A stretch of 64,000 nt of DNA from the NCBI GenBank assembly GCA_963738025.1, contig CAVTWA010000051.1, positions 1-64,000 of the forward strand, in the 5' to 3' direction. The notes under the pieces are model-generated. The model worked only from the letters and a program-made list of their open reading frames with translations, ran no database searches and was not told the DNA's origin. The DNA comes from 20CM-2-55-15 sp963738025. GTDB lineage: Bacteria; Acidobacteriota; Terriglobia; 20CM-2-55-15. The position numbers and the translations under genes were made by a program. Shown here piece after piece: positions 26,177-34,170 of the stretch; positions within the stretch are counted from its first letter, which is position 1, and each line of letters begins with the position of its first letter.

Positions 26177-26601
26177 TTGCGGACTACGATTGTTGTTCCG
26201 CGACCTACTTCGGTATCGATGTGGAACTCGTCGACCAGTCGTCTGGTTCCCGACAAACCAAGCCCCAGGGATTTTGCCGTGCTGAAACCGCCGGCGAGCG
26301 CCCGGTTCAAGTCTGCAATGCCGGGCCCCTGATCGGCAAAATTAAGTTCCAGGCCGACTCTCCTGCCATCGTGCAGAACAGCGATTCGGGCAGTCCCTTT
26401 CTGTGCGTGAACCCAGACGTTACGGCTCAGCTCCGAAGCGGCAGTCGTGAGCGCTGCGACCTCGAACTGGTCGAAGCGATGTTCTTTAGCGAGTTCTCGG
26501 ACTCGCTGGCGGACGGCGACAATGTCGGCTTCTTTGTCGATCCGGATTTCCCAATATTCTGTTTCGTTAAAGCCGTTACACTGCGGCGAAAGCACTTTCA
26601 C
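26158..26601 (-). CDS. rsbT: Stressosome serine/threonine kinase RsbT
   Basis: The 147-residue protein is a GHKL-fold kinase that phosphorylates RsbS and RsbR and, when released, passes the signal on. Visible motifs are N-box ELSRNVWVHAQKG, G1 DQGPGIAD, and G2 SLGLGLSGTRRLVDEF. The size is close to the usual RsbT of about 135 residues. It starts six bases after the rsbS stop. No RsbU phosphatase or sigma-B gene is in the window, so the downstream target is unknown. The neighbouring fusion protein or a remote cyclase or phosphatase may take that role. Confidence 0.93.
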   Translation of the reverse strand: MKVLSPQCNGFNETEYWEIRIDKEADIVAVRQRVRELAKEHRFDQFEVAALTTAASELSRNVWVHAQKGTARIAVLHDGRRVGLELNFADQGPGIADLNRALAGGFSTAKSLGLGLSGTRRLVDEFHIDTEVGRGTTIVVRKWKKEF

Positions 26602-26607
26602 AGATCT

Positions 26608-26985
26608 TTACCCGGCCTCCGGAAACCGGGATCGATTCGTTTGAAGCTGCAGGCCCTCCTCTAACGATAGAGCCGTCTCGATGCCTTCCATGAAAAAGCC
26701 CATCCGGACCAGTGTCGCGGCAACAGCCGGGCGCATTCCGACAATCACCGTATTCGTGCCCATAAGCTTCGCCATTTTGCCGGTGTTGGCCAGCATGCGC
26801 GCAACGTAACTATCGACCGTTTCGAGCGCGGAGATGTCAACAATAAGTCGGCTCGCTCCGGTCTTTTCGATTTCCTCGAGTACGTCATTTTGAAATGAAT
26901 CGACGACGGTGTCGTGCAAATCGATCTGGATCGTTGCCAGAAGTGTCGAGCCGATCTTCAGAATCGGAATAGGGCCGACAGGCAT
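26608..26985 (-). CDS. rsbS: Stressosome scaffold RsbS (STAS domain)
   Basis: The 125-residue single STAS-domain protein forms the stressosome core with RsbR. The phospho-acceptor Ser59 is in the expected place in ALETVDSYVARM, at the same number as in Bacillus RsbS. Further family features are ILKIGSTLLATIQIDLHD at the start and VIVGMRPAVAATLVRMG at the second conserved loop. It starts three bases after the rsbR stop, so rsbR-rsbS-rsbT and the phosphatase gene form a tight operon. Confidence 0.94.
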   Translation of the reverse strand: MPVGPIPILKIGSTLLATIQIDLHDTVVDSFQNDVLEEIEKTGASRLIVDISALETVDSYVARMLANTGKMAKLMGTNTVIVGMRPAVAATLVRMGFFMEGIETALSLEEGLQLQTNRSRFPEAG

Positions 26986-26988
26986 AAA

Positions 26989-27916
26989 TCAGGCGCCCTC
27001 GCTTTCGGACGTATTCGTTTTAGATGAGATCTTCTTGCCAATGATGCTCAGCGCCAGTTCGATTCCCTCCGCGAGCTTCGATCGAGTGTGCATCCGCGTG
27101 ATTTCCACGCCGAGCTGAACGACGGTGCGGGCGACCGATGCCGAGATTCCGGTTAAAATCGTCTGCGCTCCCAGTAACTGGACGGCCGCCGTCGTCTTCA
27201 AGATGTGGTCCGCGACTTTCGTATCCACCACCGGAACGCCGGCGATGTCGAGGATCATCACTCTGGCCTGCTGTTCGACTACCTGCACGAGCACCGTCTC
27301 CATGATCTGATGAGCCCGTTGCGTGTCCACCGTCCCGACGATCGGCAGCAAGAGAATGCGTTCGTAAACCTTGATTACCGGAGTGGACAATTCACGAATC
27401 GCCGCCTGATGCCGCGTCATTGTTTCAAGATACGCGGCGATATACGTATCGATCGCCAGCGCCATATCAAAGAAAATGATCTTCCGGATACTTTCCAGCG
27501 CCGCTGCGGCTTCCGGGGTGTTTCCCTTGAAGTGCTCGAGCAGCCGTTGATGAATGAGCGCCAGGTATCGCCGGTAAGCGCCGAGATAGAGTTTCGGAGC
27601 CATGCCGATGCGCTCATGAGTCGTCCCTACCCTCAACCGGTCACGGACATAGTTGAGATCACAGGTTCCCGAGAAAAGGCCCATGAAATAGCGTGTTCTG
27701 CATCTTCTTGACGCGAGTCAGGGTCGCCTGATCCGGGAAGAAGACAAGGGTTTCGGGTTGGCCCATAATCAATTCGTACAGGCCTTCGGTGATGTCGTGC
27801 GTCCAGCGATCGGCAAACGATTTCAATCCGGCCAGCCGCTTAAAGTCTTCGTTCTTCAGCTCAAAAAATGCCAGACGCTTTTGAAGTTCGTCATCGTCGA
27901 GCTTTAGGATTTCCAT
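26989..27916 (-). CDS. rsbR: RsbR-type stressosome sensor with protoglobin (haem) domain, split by a one-base insertion
   Basis: The gene encodes an N-terminal globin sensor and a C-terminal STAS domain. The globin part starts MEILKLDDDELQKRLAFF (27916; an upstream Met at 28015 is possible) and runs to MQNTLFHG. It then breaks frame at about 27,680, where GGG replaces an expected GG. Removing one G gives HGLFSGTCDLNYVRDRLRVG, followed by TTHERIGMAPKLYLGAYRRY. The His of THERIG sits where globin-coupled sensors place the proximal haem ligand. The STAS part has VVDTKVADH and ILTGISASVA, the two phospho-Thr sites of RsbR. An ATG at 27684 could also start the second half alone. It is the first gene of the stressosome operon. 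Confidence 0.85.
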
Positions 27917-28036
27917 GTAATCGAGTTGCTTTGCGTGTTGCACAGGACCTCTGCCGTGGATTCGTAGTATTATGCCGATCTCTTTATTACGCGCTGCCTT
28001 ACGGCGTTCGGCCACGGGAGTATAACACTTTCAAAA

Positions 28037-29185
28037 GTGGAGTTTTCGACACTCGTCCGGTTCAGTCAGTTAGTTTCGGATTCGCCTACTTCCGAGGGCG
28101 TGTTCTCCCTCCTGGCACGCACCGTCGTTGAACAATGTTCGGCCGCGCACGCCCTGGTGTTCGGGACGACAGGCGAGGGAGATTTTCGGGTCCTGTTTAC
28201 ATACGGGGGCTGTGATCCCGGTGATGTGAATGCACTCGAGTTAGATGGCGTTTGCACGGTTGCGGACCTCAGAGCCTCGATCATCAAAATGTGCGGCGAT
28301 CGCGGCTACCAGATTCGCGTCATCCCTCTGATCAGCGATGCCGGTCTGTTCGGGGCCCTCGCCATTTTGTTCAACCTGGCGCATCCGCTGACGGAGAGGC
28401 AGTGGACGCTCATCGATGGTTTAACGGAACTCACGGCGATTAGCCTCAACAAGACGTACCAGCACCAGAAACTTCAAAAGGCATTCGATGACCTGCGTAT
28501 TTCTCAAGAGGCTTTGGTTCGAACGGAGAAATTTCGTGCCCTCGGCCAGATGTCTGCCGGTATAGCGCACGATTTGAAGAACCTTCTCAATCCGCTGCTG
28601 CTATATACCGATGTGATTCGTGACGCCGCCCGGAACCCGGAAGAAGTTCTCGATGTTGCCGATCGCATTGAGCGAATCTTGAACCGGGGCTTACAAACCG
28701 TTGAACGACTCCGCGACTTCAGCCGCCAGTCGCCAGAAGAAACGGAGGCTGTGCCGACGGATCTCAGTGCAATGGCGCAGGAAGCGATCGAGATCAGCAA
28801 ACCGCGGCTCGCAGGCCTCGAGGTTGTTGTCGAGTTGGCCAGTCCAACATTGGTGCTGATTCGTCCCGCCGATTGCGTTACCGCCGTTGTAAATCTCCTT
28901 TTGAATTCTGCGGACGCCCTGGCCGCGAAGGGCAGAATCCGCATTTCGACCGGCGCATCCGAAGGAGGAGCCTGGATCGAAGTTGCAGACAATGGTCCAG
29001 GCATTTCTGCTGAGATCAAAAGCAAAGTGCTGGAACCGTTCTTTACAACGAAAGGCGAAGCCGGCACAGGGCTCGGCCTGTCCATGGTCTATGCATTCAC
29101 CCAACGCCACGGGGGCCGGCTGGAAATTGAATCCGACCTCGGCCATGGCGTCCGAGCCAGGATGTGGTTTCCAGCAGGCTTGTAG
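28037..29185 (+). CDS. Cytoplasmic sensor histidine kinase with GAF-like N-terminus
   Basis: The 382-residue protein has no membrane segment. An N-terminal GAF-like sensor (about 1-145; SPTSEGVFSLLARTVVEQC, IRVIPLISDAGLFGALAILF) leads through a short coiled coil to the phosphorylation helix ALGQMSAGIAHDLKNLLNPL, where His is the phosphosite, and a HATPase_c domain with N-box VVNLLLNSADAL, G1 VADNGPGIS and G2 GTGLGLSMVYAF. The GTG start at 28037 lies only 21 bases from the longest possible divergent rsbR start, so the true starts or promoters must share this short space. Its stop codon lies inside a GGCGCGGTC palindrome. No response regulator is adjacent. Confidence 0.9.
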   Translation: MEFSTLVRFSQLVSDSPTSEGVFSLLARTVVEQCSAAHALVFGTTGEGDFRVLFTYGGCDPGDVNALELDGVCTVADLRASIIKMCGDRGYQIRVIPLISDAGLFGALAILFNLAHPLTERQWTLIDGLTELTAISLNKTYQHQKLQKAFDDLRISQEALVRTEKFRALGQMSAGIAHDLKNLLNPLLLYTDVIRDAARNPEEVLDVADRIERILNRGLQTVERLRDFSRQSPEETEAVPTDLSAMAQEAIEISKPRLAGLEVVVELASPTLVLIRPADCVTAVVNLLLNSADALAAKGRIRISTGASEGGAWIEVADNGPGISAEIKSKVLEPFFTTKGEAGTGLGLSMVYAFTQRHGGRLEIESDLGHGVRARMWFPAGL

Positions 29186-29202
29186 GCGCGGTCTATGACC
29201 GC
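29182..29202. repeat. Short palindrome of the GGCGCGGTC family, overlapping a stop codon
   Basis: The unit GTAGGCGCGGTCTATGACCGC contains the TAG stop of the sensor kinase gene. It is followed directly by a MITE-like element. The right arm is truncated compared with the copy at 50654. Confidence 0.72.
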
Positions 29203-29229
29203 AGCTGTCCAAAATAGTAGCGGTGAGCA

Positions 29230-29447
29230 CAGTCCCCGCCTAAGTTAGGCGGGGATGCCCTTCGCGAAGCGAGGGCTGGGGCGGTCTGTTCAAAATCCCG
29301 CGAAGCGGCTCCTTATGAATTTCCGCGTAGCGCACCGAATGAAATAACGAGCGCTTCGCGGGAATCTATAAGGTCGCTACGCGTCTTTGAACAGACCGCC
29401 CCGCCTTCGCTGCGCGAAGGCACCCCGCCTAACTTAGGCGGGGACTG
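29230..29447. repeat. MITE-like composite inverted repeat, best copy
   Basis: Ends are matching inverted repeats of about 65 bases. The left begins CAGTCCCCGCCTAAGTTAGG and the right ends CCTAACTTAGGCGGGGACTG. Each arm contains a CCCCGCC/GGCGGGG hairpin, a second hairpin CTTCGCGAAGC or CTTCGCTGCGCGAAG, and GGCGGTCTGTTCAAA (mirrored as TTTGAACAGACCGCC). The centre, about 85 bases, is rich in GAAGCG and CGCTTCGCGG. There is no open reading frame. Shorter or half copies lie at 11620, 17529, 31226 and 47776. Confidence 0.88.
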
Positions 29448-29570
29448 ACAGCCAAACCAGGTTTACATCGCATCCACTACATTCAAATCTTTACGGTCGG
29501 CACTTTGCGGCTCCCGTCCATTCTGTCTTTGGACAGCTCTAGTCTGTGCCCGCGCCTGCAGTGCAGGCCA
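29448..29570. repeat. Dispersed flank repeat (copy A)
   Basis: From about 29451 the sequence AAACCAGGTTTACATCGCAT, then CATTCTGTCTTTGGACA and CCGCGCCTGCAGTG, recurs with changes at 47806-47917. In both places it directly follows the CAGTCCCC...GGGGACTG hairpin, so hairpin and flank belong to one larger element. Confidence 0.7.
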
Positions 29571-29766
29571 GACTGTCGTATTGTCGAAAGAAAATGGTGC
29601 ACAACAGTCCGAATAAGCCGATTCGACAATCTCCCGCGGCGCCACCATTCCAAACGTGGTGAGTTCGTGCTGGTAACTCCTGGCCAGTCTCTGTTTTTTC
29701 GCATTCTCGCTCTAAGGTGAGTCCGGCATCTCAACTGCCAGTACATAACGGAGGCTCGGATACGTT

Positions 29767-29853
29767 ATGGCGCTCAAGATTGCGATTCTGATTTCATTGT
29801 TGGTCCTTCTATTGCTTTTCGCTGCGCCTGCGATTTCGGCTCTAATGTCGTGA
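29767..29853 (+). CDS. 28-residue membrane peptide, translationally coupled leader
   Basis: A short frame encodes a single hydrophobic helix: MALKIAILISLLVLLLL, then FAAPAISALMS. GGAGG lies about 11 bases upstream. Its TGA overlaps the GTG start of the next gene (GTGA), so ribosomes could pass directly to the DUF6544-like gene. It could be a signal-peptide-like leader, a small membrane protein, or the original N-terminus of the next protein separated by a frame change. The last option is attractive because the next protein lacks a membrane anchor. Confidence 0.55.
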   Translation: MALKIAILISLLVLLLLFAAPAISALMS

Positions 29854-30540
29854 ACATCTCCGCACAGACGACTTTATTGCTCGAACGAATCGAGGCGTAC
29901 AGCTTCCCGGGTGGCGCGCTTGCAGCTCATGGCATTCGCTCGATCAAAACGATTCAGCGAGGAGAAATTCGTTCCAGCGCAGACGCTCGCTGGGTCTCGT
30001 TCGCGGCCGAGGAATGCGTTAACGCGACCGGGACCGGTTTCTGCTGGGATGCAAAGCTGGGAACCGGCCTCAAGGTGGTTCATGTGATCGACGCATACGA
30101 AAATGGGCATGGCCGGCTCGTTGTTAAGAAAGGTCCATTCAAGCTCAAAGAACTCACAGGTCCCGAGCTTGATCGAGGCGAGTTGCAACGCTACCTTGCC
30201 TATCTGAGCTATTGTCCGGCCATGATCGAGAATAACTCCTCGCTGCAGTTTGCAGCCGTCGGGCCGCACACGCTCCGCGTCTCTGAGAAGTCAGACCAGA
30301 CAGGAGCATCGGTTGATGTCGAAGTCGATAACAATGGGTGCATCGTACTGACGCGTATCCGTTCGGCCAATGACCGTGGGTTCGAGAATCGCCATGACCC
30401 CATGGTCGGCAACGACAAACGACTTCCAGAAATTTGAAGGGTTGCGCATCCCGTACTCGATGGAGGCAGCCTGGGCACCCCCCGAGGGCGCGTTTACCTA
30501 TGTGCGGATTGCGTTGAGATCCGTCACGATAGTCCGATGA
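29850..30540 (+). CDS. DUF6544-like protein, frameshifted near the C-terminus
   Basis: The product has SIKTIQRGEIRSSADARWVSF near the start, GLKVVHVIDAYENGHGRLVVKKG in the middle, and ELQRYLAYLSYCPAMI. This is the layout of an uncharacterised family I recall as DUF6544/DUF6920. The frame closes at 30437, but removing one C from the CCCC run near 30,398 restores DPWSATTNDFQKFEGLRIPY and then AWAPPEGAFTYVRIAL, which continues the family to a stop at 30540. A one-base insertion, biological or technical, is therefore the likely reason for the short form. Function unknown. Confidence 0.68.
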
Positions 30541-30548
30541 ACGGTCTA

Positions 30549-30875
30549 CTACTTCTTAAGGCTTCTTAAGAATGAAACGATGTCCTCGGCCGCCTTCGCA
30601 TCAAGGTCCTTAAGACCTTTCATTTTGCCTGTGCCTTCGAGAATTGTGTTCTTTAGATCTGCATCGCTCTTGGCCTGGACCTCTTTCGAACTGAGAGGTT
30701 TCATGTCCACTTTCAACATTTTGGCGATGGTATCTTTTCCTTCACCGGCGGTGCCATGGCAGCCGGCGCATTTCTTTCCATATAAATCCTTACCGGCTGC
30801 CGCGTCAGACGAAAATAGCGGCGTCACGTACAGACCGAGGACCACCGTTAGAACCACCGAAACGAGAGTTTTCAT
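30549..30875 (-). CDS. Small exported monohaem cytochrome c
   Basis: The 108-residue product has a signal peptide (TLVSVVLTVVLGLYVTPLFS), then AAAGKDLYGKKCAGCHGTAGEGKDTI, a class I c-type haem site (CAGCH). The distal Met ligand is probable in GTGKMKGLKDLD, and the C-terminal helix is AAEDIVSFLRSL. Size and order match soluble periplasmic electron carriers of the cytochrome c6/c551 sort. No oxidase or reductase partner is next to it, and it converges on the DUF6544-like gene. Confidence 0.92.
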   Translation of the reverse strand: MKTLVSVVLTVVLGLYVTPLFSSDAAAGKDLYGKKCAGCHGTAGEGKDTIAKMLKVDMKPLSSKEVQAKSDADLKNTILEGTGKMKGLKDLDAKAAEDIVSFLRSLKK

Positions 30876-31225
30876 CGAATCGCTCCTTTCCTACGCTGCG
30901 TTGCAGAGGCACGTAGGATGCCGACCTGGTCTCACGTAAATTATTGACAATATTCGAAGGGAGTCTGGCTGATCCGGCTAACTGCGCGACTTGAGACGAC
31001 AGTCTGTCGCGTGGGGCATTTGCGCGTGAAGCGAAAATGACAAAAAGGCAGGCCTGCCGCGCGGCTTCTTTTTGTTTTCGACGATTTGACCAAATTATGA
31101 GTCGCAAAGTTTGTCGCGAAACTGTGAGATGTGGCTTTTATGTCAGACTGACATGCTGAAGGGACACGCTCGATAGGGCCGTGAGCAAGGATGCGGCGGA
31201 CGTGAGACGGGAAACGTCGGCCGTG

Positions 31226-31378
31226 AGATCTTATTAATCGGTACTATCGTCTTTGAACAGACCGCCCCGCCTTCGCTGCGCGAAGGCATCCCGCCTAGCT
31301 TAGGCGGGGAATAGCTGAGCTCAGGTTGTCCTCGAATCCACGTCTCCATACGTTACCGTAATTACGAAAAGCAGTACT
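31226..31378. repeat. MITE-like repeat, right half copy
   Basis: It contains TTAATCGGTACTATCGTCTT then TTTGAACAGACCGCCCCGCC, the CTTCGCTGCGCGAAG hairpin and CCCGCCTAGCTTAGGCGGG. The outer end CGTTACCGTAATTACGAAAA is the reverse complement of the left end of the copy at 11628. No left half is present, so this is a truncated element. Confidence 0.78.
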
Positions 31379-31479
31379 TAGGATGACTGACGATTTACGA
31401 CCCAGCCGGCAGAATTTAGTCATCCCGCCTCGCGCACCCTCCGCTGGCGCATTCGGAGTGGTTCGCCAGATCCATTGTG

Positions 31480-32079
31480 TTCGGTTGCCGAAATGGTTGC
31501 TCGAGGCGAAGGGAGAGTTCTATGACGCAATCCGGTACCCACTATTTGAAGACCCTCGGTTCAGGGTACCCGAAAAACATCGAGGAACTCATCGCTCGAG
31601 CGACGGAGTTTAACGCACTCAGGGCTGACGGCGCCGGCCCCAACCCAAATCGGTGGATGATGATAAAGCGGGAGTCCGGATCAGGTGGTCTCGACGATTA
31701 TCGATACACGTCGGTACGCGATGACGCGCTTCCGATGGTCCGGACGATCATCGCAGGCATCCTCACTTCACAGAAACTTGGCGCGACTGTGTATCCGACA
31801 CTGCCAAAGCGTACTCCGCTAATAACAGCGCCTCCGGAGCCACCGGGAGGCGGAGCCGGAAGTCCGGTGAACCTCGCTAACTTGACAGGCTTTCCTGACC
31901 TCATCGTGCCCGTTGGGTTCACAGGAGACGAACTTCCAGTGGCGCTGTCATTCCTTGGTCCGGCGTTCAGTGAACCCAAGCTGCTTACGATCGGCTACAG
32001 CTTTGAGCAGGCGACACACGCACGTCGTCTTCCTGTAAATACTCCACGACTACAAGGCGAGGCTATCCGAATCCGCTAA
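31480..32079 (+). pseudogene. Amidase-signature enzyme, C-terminal remnant
   Basis: The readable part matches the C-terminus of amidase-signature hydrolases: LEAKGEFYDAIR in one frame, then THYLKTLGSGYPKNIEELI and LTGFPDLIVPVGFTGDELPVALSFLGPAFSE in another, ending at 32079. The two frames join if one base is removed at about 31,535. The catalytic Lys, cis-Ser and Ser of the amidase signature, normally in the N-terminal half, are absent, and no upstream sequence resembles them. A Gly-Pro-rich insert PPEPPGGGAGSP lies just before the conserved tail. It is an inactive remnant. Confidence 0.75.
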
Positions 32080-32233
32080 GGCTTAGCTGCAAGGCATGGT
32101 CTACATTTCGCTGAACGGGTATCCCGTAGACCTGGAATGAACAAGATCACAGGCTTTTGAGGTGGCACTGGGACAATTACGAGGTTTGGACCGTCCAAAA
32201 CCATAAGCGGAGAGATACCAGGAGAAATACTGT

Positions 32234-32536
32234 ATGAGATCCGTCAAATGGTTAGGTGTGATTGTTGGAAGTCTTCTTGCCCTCAACGGGGCAACCGCAA
32301 CCGCGCAAGAATTGGTGGTTCGAGTTCGCCCGCCAAACGCCATTGTGGAGGAACGCGGGCGGCCTCCAGGCCCGCGACATGTTTGGGTTTCAGGATATCA
32401 CCGTTGGTCCGGCCATCATTATGAATGGGTACGGGGGAGGTGGGAAGTCCCACCGCGGCACCATGCCCAGTGGGTTCGCTATCGATGGGTGCACCGGCCG
32501 CATGGTTGGGTTCTAGTCCGCGGATATTGGCGTTGA
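32234..32536 (+). CDS. Exported YxWxxGxW-type repeat protein
   Basis: The 100-residue product has a signal peptide (VKWLGVIVGSLLALNGATATA) and a mature part dominated by aromatic repeats: HVWVSGYHRWSGHHYEWVRG, then QWVRYRWVHRPHGWVLVRGYWR. Repeats of the Y/V-x-W-x-x-G-x-W kind occur in small secreted proteins of Acidobacteriota and Proteobacteria (BcpO-like in name only). The function is unknown; the His/Trp content would suit surface or metal binding, which is speculation. It stands alone between remnants. Confidence 0.8.
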   Translation: MRSVKWLGVIVGSLLALNGATATAQELVVRVRPPNAIVEERGRPPGPRHVWVSGYHRWSGHHYEWVRGRWEVPPRHHAQWVRYRWVHRPHGWVLVRGYWR

Positions 32537-32787
32537 GCGGCTGCCTCTTTGGCCGTCCCAGGCACTACCGATTCCGGAAGCTAAATCCCACGATGTCGTT
32601 TAAACCTGGAGGGCTTTGCGCGCGTCCTGAGCGCGAGGAGGTAAATGAGGGGGAGGCTGCGTCTGTCCCGTCAGGTAAAGGCGGGCGGGCCCCCCTGAAT
32701 GGGTCCGATCTGAAGACTTCTTTTCCCGAATCAGGAGCGAGCTCATTTGATTGGTAGAAAGCCTCCAAATGCGCTAAAAGAACACCA

Positions 32788-33753
32788 ATGCCTTTGTCAG
32801 ACACACCATGCCTGGAGACCGTTTACGAACGAGACATAAACTTTCTCCTGCTTGAAGAATTCCATTCTGAAGCCGAATTTGTCCGCTGGTTTGTCGAGTC
32901 CGTAAGTGGACGACAGCACGACAAGATCGAGTTTGTGGGCGCCTGGCATTGTATCTGCGATCCCAAAGAGGGTGAGTCCGACATTGTGGTCCTCGTGGAT
33001 ATTGGCACTAAATACGCATTGCTCCTGGAAAACAAAATCGATGCCGCGGCACAACCTGAACAGGGAAGCCGTTATTTCAAGCGTGGAGAACAAGGGAAAG
33101 CAGGGGGAGAATGGGAAAGTTTCAGCACGTGCCTTGTTGCCCCGTCCAAACACCTTGCGAGCGATCCCGAGGCATCCATCTATGATGCTCGCATAGCTTA
33201 CGAGGACATCCGGGAGTGGATGCAACAACATCTGCCGCCCAACAAGCGGACTGAATGGAAAGTCAAACTGCTCACGGAAGCAATCGATCCTAATTTACGA
33301 AGCCGGGACAAAATATTTGACGAGCGAGTGACGGCATTTTTTCACGACTACGCCCGCTTTGCTGATCACGAATTCCCGGACCTTGGAATCAAGAAGATGA
33401 AACTGCCGTCGGCGAATGCTCCATGGCAAGAATTCTGTCCGCGAGGGCTGACAAGCAAATACAGCAACACGAAGACATACCATTTCTTTTATCCAGGCCC
33501 GCGCAAGCATTACGTCTGCGTAGAATTCACCGGTATGGGTGCACAAATGGCCAAAATCGTTGACCTGAACCGTGAACTCGTGCCGGATGAAGTTCAGTGG
33601 GAACTCCGGCAGAAGAAGAACGTATGGCTGAAAACATTTGTGCCATCCATATCGACGACGGATGCATTCAACGGGCAAATTAACGAAATACGCGTCATAT
33701 TAGCGGCGGCATCCAAACTCTCCACGTTGGCCAGCACTATCCAACTGGACTGA
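32788..33753 (+). CDS. PD-(D/E)XK nuclease superfamily protein
   Basis: The 321-residue cytoplasmic protein shows the nuclease core GESDIVVLVDIGTKYALLLENKID: an acidic residue before the second strand, then ExK in the third strand (ENK), with an upstream Glu in the first helix (EAEFVRWF). The C-terminal half (about 190-321) contains WQEFCPRGL and FFYPGPRKHYVCVEFTG, resembling the domain that follows the core in PDDEXK_4-type proteins. These are often of unknown target, and some act in phage defence. No methylase, helicase or toxin is adjacent, and flanks are repeats and remnants, so it looks like an isolated accessory gene. Confidence 0.78.
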   Translation: MPLSDTPCLETVYERDINFLLLEEFHSEAEFVRWFVESVSGRQHDKIEFVGAWHCICDPKEGESDIVVLVDIGTKYALLLENKIDAAAQPEQGSRYFKRGEQGKAGGEWESFSTCLVAPSKHLASDPEASIYDARIAYEDIREWMQQHLPPNKRTEWKVKLLTEAIDPNLRSRDKIFDERVTAFFHDYARFADHEFPDLGIKKMKLPSANAPWQEFCPRGLTSKYSNTKTYHFFYPGPRKHYVCVEFTGMGAQMAKIVDLNRELVPDEVQWELRQKKNVWLKTFVPSISTTDAFNGQINEIRVILAAASKLSTLASTIQLD

Positions 33754-34170
33754 CACCTTCCAGCAGCACGAGCAAGGAAAGGATTCGCCCGCAACAAAAA
33801 CGGCCAGCCATGAAAGGTGGTCGGCTTCATCGTGAAGTGAACACCCTTGCTTTCGTGTTTCTCGCTGAATGGCTGATCGGTCACGATCCGGAAGCCGAGC
33901 TGCTCTGTGTCGAAAGCGAGGGCGCGGTCGTGGTCAGCGGATCACAAAGCCATGCCGGTCCGGTTAAGCGAGTACGCGTTTGGGTGGTTTTTTGTTATTT
34001 CGAGACTTCGACATTGGTGACGGCCTCCTCAACCGTCGCCTTGATGATGTGCGGGCGTCAGCAACTTCTCCGGCCCCGCCTGCGCTGAAGGTTTCAAGCG
34101 AAGTTTTCCGAAACTTTCGTGCCGGGTTTCTCGTAATAGCGTTAATCTCGGGTGACGGAGGTTTGCTTTG
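33754..34170. other. Intergenic, no recognised gene
   Basis: Only short unsupported frames are present. The last 20 bases carry GACGGAGG, the ribosome-binding site of the following TIGR03435 gene. Confidence 0.4.
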
